Of a stretch of DNA of 5,855 nucleotides, positions 1 through 5,769 are shown one piece after another. Below the pieces are notes generated by a model that was given only the letters and a program-made list of their open reading frames with translations, was not told where the DNA came from and did no database searches. The DNA is taken from contig DNYJ01000017.1 in NCBI GenBank assembly GCA_003505155.1, forward strand, positions 1 through 5,855, in the 5' to 3' direction. Positions within the stretch are counted from its first letter, which is position 1, and each line of letters opens with the position of its first letter. Source of the stretch: Candidatus Uhrbacteria bacterium (GTDB lineage: Bacteria; Patescibacteriota; Patescibacteriia; UBA9934; UBA10169). A program made the translations under genes and the position numbers.

Positions 1-1
1 G

Positions 2-3000
2 AATGCGAGCGCCAGTTACATCGTTTCCGAACACGCCGACACGCTCTTTGGCGATGCCGCGCAGTCTTCGCAGTCACCGATCTCCTGTTTTGGATCTATT
101 GCTGATGCTCCCATTACACCGGATTCTGATGAAAGCAATGACATCGGCCGCATCCTTTCACCCTCGGGCGTGGAATTCAACGTGTGCCAGTCAAGGTGCC
201 GGTACGAACCCGAAGAGAACGGCGTGATTGAACATCCGTACGCGCGACGGAGAGGAGACGGCAGAACCTATACGACGTCGTGTATAGAGAACAAAGACTG
301 TCCGACACTCAAAGATTCCAACAACAAATCCGTGGCGGGAACCTGCGTGCAGGCGTATGATTCGACGCCTACCGGACTTCAGTCGGAGTACGACTCGGTT
401 CTCTATGCGTACATCATCAACTTCGACGACGTGAACGACGTGCGCCGCGTCGCGCGCGACCGCGAGTGTTCCGAATGGCTCACATGTTCCTCGACGATTC
501 AGGTGTGGGACGAACGCATCGGCCGCTTCCGCGAAATTTGCGACCAGATCGGCGCGTGCACGCAATATTCCCAAGTTGGCGACGTGAATATCTGCAGCGG
601 ATTTTCCAACGTGCCGGCACTCCCGCTTTCTCAAAGCCGTTACGTTGACCGCGACGTGAGCTGGTGGGGGCAGGAGTATTCCGGCTACGCGATTCCAAAC
701 AACATCCCGACCCAGTTGCTCGATCAAGTCAACATCAACCATCAGTTTGCCTGTTCGGGTCAGACGAATTTGAGCTGTTCGCTTGCTACGTCGGAAACGG
801 ATTGTCCGGGTGAGGCTACAGGTGTCTGCACGGCATACGATGAGGACATCCGGCTTGCTTACAACGCCGGCACCTGCATCTCGGACAACCTCGCGACGGG
901 GAGCGCCTGCTACGTCGGAACCTGCGAGAATTCCGGATTCGCATGCTCGAACAACAGCGAGTGCGACACCAGTGCGGGAGAAGCGTGCGAGATCGGATTC
1001 TGCGAGATAACGGAGATCGGATCGTTCTGCGACGCGAGTACGCCTTGCGAGACTCCGGATTTCGAGTGTGTCAACAGTCAATGCAAATTCCAGTCTCCGA
1101 TCGGGTGTTCGCCAAACGACAGTCCAAGCTCATGCACGGCCGCGCCCGGTTATTCCGGTCAATGCATCCTGCAAGAATCCTCTTTCAAGGGCGGATGCTT
1201 TGCCGATAAGTGCCTCCTCTCCGCGGGCGGCGAGGTGTTCGAACCCAAGTTTACCAACAGCATCGAGTGTAAAGCGTATCCAGAACAAAATTCGCCCTAT
1301 CCGCACCGCATTGGGGGAGGAGAGAACACCGGTGTATTGGTCACAACCAACATCGTCACGCAGTGGGTGAATCCTGGTGTATCGAGCGTTGTGAGATCGG
1401 ACAATGAGTTACAAACATTTCTTGATTCCGAAGATTCCGACGACCTCGATGACCTGCAGGATTGGAACGTCTACACTAAGCGCCCGGGATACCAAGGCAT
1501 CCAAGTCTGCGCGCCCAACGGCGAGGACTGCTCCTGCACTTACCAAAAAGTTACTTACGGCACCGGCATCAAGACGAAGTACTACTGGCGAGATATGGAC
1601 TCCGGAGAGTTTTTGACGGGCGTGTGCTTGGGTGGGGAGCTTGAGGGGATGGAGTGCGAGACGGACGAAATTTGCAACGCGGAAGAAGGCGTGGCGATCG
1701 GGCGATGCGTGAAGCCGACCAGCGTGGAAACTATGCTCGGCGTTGACGGGTACTGCTTGGAACGCGACAGCGCCATCAACAAGTGGAAGGATCCCAACAA
1801 GACCTTCGGCGGAGAATGTTTGACGTGGCTTCCCGTGGATCAGCTCACGGGCTCCAACGACATTTACAACCAGTCCACCGAGGCAGGAGCGCTCCTCGAT
1901 CAAGATGTTCTGTATTGTACCGAGACGGCTTTGTATGCGGATTTGTATGTGACGGGTTCACAATCTCCCGGGCAGGAGAACAATGAGATCGCAAACGGTT
2001 GCGCGGAGTCGCGGTCAGGAGGCGGAGCTTGTAGCACAGGGGAGTACGAAGAATGTTACGAAAACGCCCATTGTCCAAAAAACTACTTTGCTGTGCTCGG
2101 TTCCTGTGATCTTACATTGAATGCTCCTGCGTACAATTGCGTAACGGGGAACGGTGACCAAGACGGTTCCGATGATGACTGTCCATTCTTCTGCGTGCCT
2201 GATGAAGCTGTTGATTATACTGGCGGAGGAGCCGATTGCTCGAGTCCAGAAGGAGGGACAAATAGCGTTGATACGGGAGAAGGTTGGGAGACAACAGTCT
2301 ATCGCATCGGCGGCAATTTTCAGGATGCGCTTGAGAATTATCGCCATTGTGCTCGATTTGGGGCAAAGGTTCCGGACGATTATCAGCGCATGTACTACCT
2401 TACAGATTCAAGCCCTCAATTTGGTTACTTTCAAGCCAACAATGATATCCCGTATTTAGCCTGCGAAGAGGTCGTTCAGGTCAGTGATACGGACGCGGGG
2501 AACAAGGGCTGGACGAACCGCTTATGGCTAGAGAATAATGCGTTTTCCTTGCAGAACACGGAAAGTCCGAATCATCTTACGTATGAAGCGGCGACGGAAC
2601 CGATAGCACCGTACGGACGGGTGGATATGGGGATCTTGGAGAAGACGACTGACGGCGATTGGGAGCGAGTAGGCCCGCAAAAAGCGCCGGTTGCCGTTGA
2701 GTCGTGCGTATCGAATGTCTCTGGCAACTATACGGCGGCGCTGGCGGATTCATCTTGCGTTTCTGCGCCTGTAGATGGAGAAGCTCGTTCTTATGAAGCG
2801 CTTTCGGCTGTGGTGTCGAATGAACTGTCTGCATTTCCAGAATGTTCTAACGTGGGTGGAAATGCGGAGTGTAATGGGGATGCAAATTGCCGGCCTCAAG
2901 GGAATGCCGGATGTTTTAAGAGATGTGATTCGACGGGAAGCGAGTCAAATACGGTGCCGGCGATCGGATGTTGGTATGATCCGGACCAAGACGGAGACGC

Positions 3001-4264
3001 GTATACTTCTCTTGGTAACTGTGTCACGCTGGCCAGCACAAATATTGCTATGGATGAAGATGCGCCAGATGGAGATGTTAAGGTTTGTGAAATACCGGTA
3101 TCCGTGGATAATTGCGCAGCGGATGACGATGCCGTAGGTGTACCGGCGACCAGCACTGTATCGGAATATCTCGGTCGTATTCCAAAACTCTATTGTCAAG
3201 GAGGCGATTGGGGTGACGGAGATGTCCGCAACGCGAAAGCATGGTGTATAGCAGACTACGCTTGCTTTGATCAGCTTTGTCTGGGAACTGCCGGTCAAAA
3301 GCGTTGTATACCAAATAGTTTTACTGGGGATGCAATACTTGAAGAAATCCCTTCAACCGAGACCAGTTCGAACGATGACAGTGTAACTCCCATGGAAGCC
3401 GTTCGTCAGATCTTTGCGAAAGTATTCGGCTTCTTCACGTTTGATCCGATAGTACAGAAGTATAATGTCAGTGAGCGAAATATCGATTCGGATGTGAGCG
3501 AATCTCCTGATGATTATAATTTCCCGATTCCCGATCCGCCGGGGGGTGGAACCGCGCCTGTCGTGCGCGGGCTGGATGATTGTTTCTCGAGCGGGTGCCG
3601 GGAAGCGGGGGATGATACCGTAACGGTGAACGGTGTGACAGGAGGAACAATTTTGGGAGACTTTGGAGCGGCGCATGTTTCCGTGCAGTTCTTTGCCGAA
3701 GCCAACGCAAATCAACTGCCGATCCGAAACGTGATCGTGAACTTTGGCGACGGGCACCAATCTGGATCCACCAGCCCCGCCAACTATTACAAAAACCGCC
3801 GAGGACTTGATCAGAATAATAACGACACATCGTTCTGCAATGAAAATACCAAGTGGGGAGAAACACCCCAATCCTGTGAACCGAACTATTTCACCTTCAC
3901 GCATGATTATATCTGCACAACACAATTAGTATCGGAAGGCGGCCTGCCATTATGCAGTGGTTCAGGAGACCTCTCCGACGGCTGTAGAACATCGGATGGA
4001 CTGTGTCAATTTATCCCGCGGGTGCATGTAAAAGATAACTGGGGGTATTGTACGGGCGAGTGCGGCACGGCAACTGAGAGCCCTGCTGGGACGGAGTGTT
4101 ATGACGACACGAGCGGCGATGCTGGTTGGGAAGTAAACGAGTGTGAGTTAGAGTGTGATGGTGAGATAAATCCAGTTTGTCCAGCTTCTACGCTCCCTCT
4201 ATTTTCAGGACAAACGATAAATCCATGGATTGAATTCGATGGGGTGGTGAGAGTGGAGCCGTGA
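2..4264 (+). CDS. Giant cysteine-rich secreted/surface protein with PKD-like C-terminal region, 5'-partial
   Basis: The frame is open from the first complete codon, so the start lies outside the window; 1420 residues are visible. The GTG at 170 is an internal valine. Seen, numbering from the first visible residue: a Cys/Trp motif at about 148-190 (C156, W159, C162, C180, C186); a run of 17 Cys between C292 and C423, spaced like disulfide-rich repeats; a segment ending in WTNRLW near 837; an Asp loop DPDQDGD at 993-999 resembling a calcium-binding DxDxDG loop; an amphipathic segment starting at M1131 (EAVRQIFAKVFGFF); a PKD-like NFGDG at 1247-1251 followed by FTHDY; and DNWGYC near 1345-1350. 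No membrane span is visible, and any signal peptide would be upstream. The many Cys imply an extracytoplasmic location. From memory, this motif order occurs in very large uncharacterised Patescibacteria proteins. The molecular function is unknown. The C-terminus (PWIEFDGVVRVEP) looks natural, not truncated. GC content drops markedly in the second half. Confidence 0.9.
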   Translation, partial: NASASYIVSEHADTLFGDAAQSSQSPISCFGSIADAPITPDSDESNDIGRILSPSGVEFNVCQSRCRYEPEENGVIEHPYARRRGDGRTYTTSCIENKDCPTLKDSNNKSVAGTCVQAYDSTPTGLQSEYDSVLYAYIINFDDVNDVRRVARDRECSEWLTCSSTIQVWDERIGRFREICDQIGACTQYSQVGDVNICSGFSNVPALPLSQSRYVDRDVSWWGQEYSGYAIPNNIPTQLLDQVNINHQFACSGQTNLSCSLATSETDCPGEATGVCTAYDEDIRLAYNAGTCISDNLATGSACYVGTCENSGFACSNNSECDTSAGEACEIGFCEITEIGSFCDASTPCETPDFECVNSQCKFQSPIGCSPNDSPSSCTAAPGYSGQCILQESSFKGGCFADKCLLSAGGEVFEPKFTNSIECKAYPEQNSPYPHRIGGGENTGVLVTTNIVTQWVNPGVSSVVRSDNELQTFLDSEDSDDLDDLQDWNVYTKRPGYQGIQVCAPNGEDCSCTYQKVTYGTGIKTKYYWRDMDSGEFLTGVCLGGELEGMECETDEICNAEEGVAIGRCVKPTSVETMLGVDGYCLERDSAINKWKDPNKTFGGECLTWLPVDQLTGSNDIYNQSTEAGALLDQDVLYCTETALYADLYVTGSQSPGQENNEIANGCAESRSGGGACSTGEYEECYENAHCPKNYFAVLGSCDLTLNAPAYNCVTGNGDQDGSDDDCPFFCVPDEAVDYTGGGADCSSPEGGTNSVDTGEGWETTVYRIGGNFQDALENYRHCARFGAKVPDDYQRMYYLTDSSPQFGYFQANNDIPYLACEEVVQVSDTDAGNKGWTNRLWLENNAFSLQNTESPNHLTYEAATEPIAPYGRVDMGILEKTTDGDWERVGPQKAPVAVESCVSNVSGNYTAALADSSCVSAPVDGEARSYEALSAVVSNELSAFPECSNVGGNAECNGDANCRPQGNAGCFKRCDSTGSESNTVPAIGCWYDPDQDGDAYTSLGNCVTLASTNIAMDEDAPDGDVKVCEIPVSVDNCAADDDAVGVPATSTVSEYLGRIPKLYCQGGDWGDGDVRNAKAWCIADYACFDQLCLGTAGQKRCIPNSFTGDAILEEIPSTETSSNDDSVTPMEAVRQIFAKVFGFFTFDPIVQKYNVSERNIDSDVSESPDDYNFPIPDPPGGGTAPVVRGLDDCFSSGCREAGDDTVTVNGVTGGTILGDFGAAHVSVQFFAEANANQLPIRNVIVNFGDGHQSGSTSPANYYKNRRGLDQNNNDTSFCNENTKWGETPQSCEPNYFTFTHDYICTTQLVSEGGLPLCSGSGDLSDGCRTSDGLCQFIPRVHVKDNWGYCTGECGTATESPAGTECYDDTSGDAGWEVNECELECDGEINPVCPASTLPLFSGQTINPWIEFDGVVRVEP
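2978..3001 (+). other. Asp-rich, calcium-loop-like motif in the giant protein
   Basis: Residues 993-999 read DPDQDGD and are followed by AYTSLGNC. Alternating Asp with a central Gly is the pattern of EF-hand/dockerin or thrombospondin type-3 calcium loops. A second Asp-rich stretch (GDQDGSDDDC) is encoded near 2152-2181. Calcium binding would fit an extracellular disulfide-rich protein but is inferred from the motif alone. Confidence 0.4.
3680..3910 (+). other. PKD-like (Ig-fold) domain region within the giant protein
   Basis: Residues about 1227-1303 of the visible protein read as a beta-strand segment (VSVQFFAEA), then IRNVIVNFGDG and a terminal FTHDY. The GDG turn after a beta-strand and the later 'FTHDY' match the WDFGDG...HxY pattern of PKD domains. 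The region between them is longer than usual and contains Cys. PKD folds usually mediate adhesion or spacing on extracellular proteins. The domain call rests on two short motifs only and the boundaries are approximate. Confidence 0.5.
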
Positions 4265-4278
4265 TAACCACTCTGCGC

Positions 4279-4373
4279 TAACCACCCCCGACCCCTCCTT
4301 AAAAAGGAGGGGAGGTTGCAAGCTCGCATTTCGCTTTCCCCTCCTTTTTAAGGAGGGGATAAAGGGGTGGTTA
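4279..4373. repeat. Palindromic repeat element 1 (paired hairpins with 10-base outer arms)
   Basis: Outer arms taaccacccc (4279-4288) and ggggtggtta (4364-4373) are exact reverse complements. Inside them are two hairpins: cccctcctt/aaggagggg at 4292-4300/4304-4312 with loop AAA, and the same arms at 4338-4346/4350-4358 with loop TTT, so the second is the inverse of the first. A 25-base spacer (4313-4337) separates them. The element fills the gap between the giant gene and the DUF559 gene almost exactly. Neither hairpin is followed by a U tract, so they are not canonical terminators. Confidence 0.85.
4364..4370 (+). promoter_or_regulatory. Possible ribosome binding site of the DUF559 gene, inside the repeat arm
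   Basis: The G-rich ggggtgg ends nine bases before the ATG at 4380 and is the only purine-rich stretch at a workable distance. It belongs to the right outer arm of repeat element 1. A perfect AAGGAGG lies at 4350-4356 but is about 23 bases from the ATG and locked in a hairpin stem. If translation relies on ggggtgg, the repeat supplies the initiation signal. The match to the consensus is weak. Confidence 0.35.
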
Positions 4374-4379
4374 CTCACT

Positions 4380-4742
4380 ATGCACAACCAGCTCTTCAAC
4401 CGATCCGAGCAAAGAGATCGACGCAAGCAACTTCGTAACGAACCGACAATAGCCGAATGGCTCCTTTGGCAGGAATTAAAAGAATCTAAACTCGGATGGA
4501 AGTTTCGACGCCAGCAAGGAATCGGACCTTATGTTGTTGATTTCTATTGCCCGAAGGCAAAACTTGTTGTTGAGGTTGATGGGGATACCCATTATGAGCC
4601 TGAAGCTGTGGTCTACGATGAAGATCGCACAGCGTTTCTCAATGAGAATCACATTCGAGTTCTGCGTGTAACGAATACGGATGTGTACGAGTCGTTAGAG
4701 AATGTTGTTGAATTGATTCGAACGGGGCTAACCACCTTCTAA
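4380..4742 (+). CDS. DUF559 family protein (PD-(D/E)XK nuclease fold, Vsr-like)
   Basis: This is a complete 120-residue protein, the usual size for a stand-alone DUF559 protein. Seen: an N-terminal basic helix with NEPTIAEWLLWQEL (E26); KFRRQQGIGPYVVDFYC (41-57) with D54; KLVVEVDGDTH (61-71) with E65, D67 and H71; and HIRVLRVTN near 91-99. E26, D54 and E65-x-D67 fit the acidic metal-binding core of the PD-(D/E)XK fold as found in DUF559 and very-short-patch-repair endonucleases. No key residue appears missing, so it is likely a functional DNA endonuclease; the substrate is unknown. The ATG at 4380 gives the standard family N-terminus and starts six bases after the end of repeat element 1. The TAA stop at 4740-4742 forms the first three bases of the next repeat arm. 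GC content is below that of the DNA to its right (28/60 at 4561-4620). Being embedded in repeats suggests that it moves with them or acts on them. Confidence 0.9.
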   Translation: MHNQLFNRSEQRDRRKQLRNEPTIAEWLLWQELKESKLGWKFRRQQGIGPYVVDFYCPKAKLVVEVDGDTHYEPEAVVYDEDRTAFLNENHIRVLRVTNTDVYESLENVVELIRTGLTTF

Positions 4743-4761
4743 CCACCCCCTGCTCCTCCTT
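4740..4761. repeat. Degenerate half copy of the palindromic repeat
   Basis: taaccaccccc (4740-4750) is an exact outer arm, followed by tg and ctcctcctt, a decayed left hairpin arm. The matching right hairpin arm is absent. The first three bases are the stop codon of the DUF559 gene. The preceding ctaaccacc at 4729-4737, still inside the gene, looks like another arm fragment, so the last residues (LTTF) may be repeat-derived. Confidence 0.6.
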
Positions 4762-4767
4762 GCACGA

Positions 4768-4869
4768 TAACCACCCCCTAACCCCCTCCTTAAAAAGGAG
4801 GGGGACTTCGAATCTCGAATTACGGCGCGCAACACCCCTCCATTTTTAAGGAGGGGCAGGGGGTGGTTA
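4768..4869. repeat. Palindromic repeat element 2
   Basis: Outer arms are taaccaccccc (4768-4778) and gggggtggtta (4859-4869). The left hairpin is ccccctcctt/aaggaggggg at 4782-4791/4795-4804 with loop AAA. It is one base pair longer than in element 1, with both arms extended together. The right hairpin is cccctcc/ggagggg at 4835-4841/4850-4856, with an A at 4842 breaking the inner pairing. The spacer contains a small dyad ttcga/tcgaa at 4807-4811/4815-4819. The layout matches element 1, but the spacer sequence differs. Confidence 0.85.
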
Positions 4870-4881
4870 GCGATCTTACAA

Positions 4882-4933
4882 ACAGCAATCCCAGGCGTTG
4901 TGGGCCTGGGCTGTCTCCGACGTTGCGTCAGAG
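4882..4933. repeat. Two adjacent hairpins in the spacer between repeat copies
   Basis: The first hairpin pairs cccaggc (4890-4896) with gcctggg (4904-4910), and after a four-base bulge acag (4882-4885) with ctgt (4911-4914). The second starts one base later and pairs ctccgacg (4915-4922) with cgtcagag (4926-4933), one mismatch, three-base loop. No T tract follows and no open reading frame covers the region convincingly. They could be part of a structured transcript or the core of a longer repeat whose arms are 4767-4805 and 4943-4983. Function unknown. Confidence 0.5.
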
Positions 4934-4942
4934 TGAGATTTG

Positions 4943-4986
4943 TCCCCCGCCTTTTTAAGGAGGGGGTTAGGGGGTGGTGGTTATCA
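4943..4986. repeat. Palindromic repeat copy 3 (right-hand half)
   Basis: The hairpin cccccgcctt/aaggaggggg at 4944-4953/4957-4966, loop TTT, has one mismatch (G4949 against A4961). It is followed by ttagggggtggtgg and ttatca. Read on the opposite strand it matches the left half of element 2 (4767-4805) along nearly its whole length, apart from a three-base acc insertion and one substitution. No left-hand partner is adjacent, so it pairs best with 4767-4805. It ends the repeat block; beyond it the DNA becomes GC-rich. Confidence 0.8.
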
Positions 4987-5009
4987 CCCGAGTTGTGAGG
5001 CCGCCGTAG

Positions 5010-5045
5010 GCGCCCCGCCGCCTCCCGAAGGAAGAAGCGGGGCGC
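5010..5045 (-). terminator. UUCG-capped hairpin, possible terminator of the lipoprotein gene
   Basis: Nine perfect base pairs join gcgccccgc (5010-5018) and gcggggcgc (5037-5045). Inside is a second stem at 5021-5034 which, on the minus strand, reads cttcc-TTCG-ggagg, a stem with a UUCG tetraloop and one G-U pair. It lies about 70 bases past the lipoprotein stop codon. There is no U tract, so intrinsic termination is uncertain; GC-rich genomes often use such stems for transcript end protection. Confidence 0.45.
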
Positions 5046-5080
5046 TCGCGGTTGGGCCACGGATGCGCGCATGGGGGGTC

Positions 5081-5111
5081 GCACAGGGACCCGCGGCCCG
5101 AGGGTCGGTGC
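5081..5111 (-). terminator. Hairpin directly after the lipoprotein stop codon
   Basis: gcac (5081-5084) pairs with gtgc (5108-5111), and gaccc (5088-5092) with gggtc (5102-5106), around a nine-base loop. It begins one base past the stop codon at 5113-5115 on the minus strand. No T tract follows. In DNA this GC-rich some pairing is expected by chance, so the call is tentative. Confidence 0.25.
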
Positions 5112-5112
5112 T

Positions 5113-5760
5113 CTACTGGCGGACGAGGCGGGTGCCGTTCGAGAACAGGTACTCGGACAGGTCGGGAAGAACCGACCCCATCTCGTTACCGTTGAACTCG
5201 AGTCGGTCACCGATGACCTCGTACTGCCCACCACCGTGGGTGTGGAGGACGACCTTGTCGGTTTCGCAGAGAGTCTCGACATCCAAAAGGGCTCCTGCAG
5301 TTCCGTCCGAGGCGAAGAGCTGGTACGCGACCGTCGTCTCCGACCCGTACCCGAGGGGGATGGTCTCCTCGTGCGGCGTGGCCGACGCGGCGAGCGTGAC
5401 GGGGATGTCGCAACCCACGGCGTTCGGAGCGAAGGCGCTGATGATGAGGCTGATGTTGGCCGGAGCCACCATCGAGCATCCGTACGCGGCGTCTTCGACG
5501 TTGCGATCTTCCTCGGCGACTTCCTCGGCGAGGCAGTCGTCGAAGACGTGAGAGCCGTCGGGCTTCTCCGCGGAGATGAGCGCGTCCTCGATGTAGGTGG
5601 ACGCCTCGAGGGTGCAGTCGGTGTCGTCCGAAGCGTCGTCATCGTCGCCGGTGGTGTCGATGACGTCGTCGTCGGGCTCGACGCAACCGTTGAGGGGGAG
5701 GTTGAAGGTGCAGAAGATGCTCGCGAGCGCGAGCAGGCGGAGGAGGCCGGTGGGGGTCAT
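5113..5760 (-). CDS. Small Asp-rich lipoprotein of unknown function
   Basis: The protein has 215 residues from the ATG at 5760. Seen: an N-terminal MTPTGLLRLLALASIFCTFNLPLNGC with one Arg, a hydrophobic core and a lipobox LNGC ending at C26, the lipidation site for signal peptidase II. N at -2 is unusual but tolerated. The next residue is Val, not Asp, favouring outer-membrane sorting in a diderm. Residues 30-48 are an acidic linker (DDD...TGDDDDASDDTD). The folded part (49-215) has five more Cys (49, 76, 95, 117, 165), which would allow two disulfides. I recognise no domain. The start is chosen because GGAG lies five bases upstream and the signal peptide begins there; the GTG at 5814 would add 18 residues before the signal. 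The gene is GC-rich (38/60 at 5401-5460), unlike the DUF559 gene, and convergent with it. The acidic linker after the lipid Cys is common in Myxococcota-like lipoproteins, from memory. Confidence 0.85.
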   Translation of the reverse strand: MTPTGLLRLLALASIFCTFNLPLNGCVEPDDDVIDTTGDDDDASDDTDCTLEASTYIEDALISAEKPDGSHVFDDCLAEEVAEEDRNVEDAAYGCSMVAPANISLIISAFAPNAVGCDIPVTLAASATPHEETIPLGYGSETTVAYQLFASDGTAGALLDVETLCETDKVVLHTHGGGQYEVIGDRLEFNGNEMGSVLPDLSEYLFSNGTRLVRQ

Positions 5761-5765
5761 GGTGA

Positions 5766-5769
5766 CTCC
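5766..5769 (-). promoter_or_regulatory. Shine-Dalgarno site of the lipoprotein gene
   Basis: On the minus strand the sequence reads GGAG, then tcacc, then ATG. The five-base spacing and position fix the start at 5760 instead of the in-frame GTG at 5814. Confidence 0.7.

Larger units (their letters stand above)
4262..4986. mobile_element. Candidate repeat-bounded unit carrying a DUF559 gene
   Basis: The block starts with tgataaccac (4262-4271) and ends with its exact reverse complement gtggttatca (4977-4986). Between them lie at least four hairpin copies, one degenerate half copy and a single intact gene, DUF559. The repeats occur in both orientations: copies with an AAA loop at 4292-4312 and 4782-4804, copies with a TTT-containing loop at 4338-4358, 4835-4856 and 4944-4966. 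No transposase gene and no clear target-site duplication are visible: left flank ends gccg, right flank starts cccg. The plan resembles a gene flanked by its own non-autonomous repeats, as in REP/RAYT systems. Mobility is inferred. It could instead be a cluster of independently inserted palindromic repeats around a gene. Confidence 0.45.

Noticed and set aside
170..172. GTG as the start of the giant gene
   Set aside because: The same frame is open for 56 codons back to position 2 with plausible protein sequence; no ribosome binding site is seen before it. The gene is 5'-partial.
191..1081. 296-codon minus-strand open frame
   Set aside because: Arg/Val-rich shadow antisense to the GC-rich part of the giant gene, with no recognisable motif.
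4292..4358. Classical rho-independent terminators for the giant gene
   Set aside because: The T run is in the hairpin loop or stem, not after the stem; the repeats are better explained as interspersed elements, though they may slow transcription.
4099..4426. Minus-strand small open frames with 'PSFLRRG'/'PSLKRRG' peptides
   Set aside because: These peptides are translations of the palindromic repeat arms, a common source of false gene calls.
4279..4983. CRISPR array
   Set aside because: Copies are inverted relative to each other, irregularly spaced and diverged; there are no uniform spacers and no cas genes.
4258..4990. Target-site duplication around the repeat-bounded unit
   Set aside because: Flanks read gccg on the left and cccg on the right; only ccg is shared and not at equivalent positions, so no duplication can be claimed.
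5063..5072. Perfect palindrome atgcgcgcat
   Set aside because: A 10-base palindrome of alternating GC in very GC-rich DNA is expected by chance, and nothing around it suggests a site.
4940..5551. 203-codon plus-strand open frame beginning 'MSPAFLRRGLGGG'
   Set aside because: Its N-terminus is translated repeat sequence and the rest is antisense to the lipoprotein gene.
4728..5642. 304-codon minus-strand open frame
   Set aside because: Low-complexity Ser/Thr/Arg/Pro translation overlapping the lipoprotein gene in another frame and running through the repeats; not protein-like.
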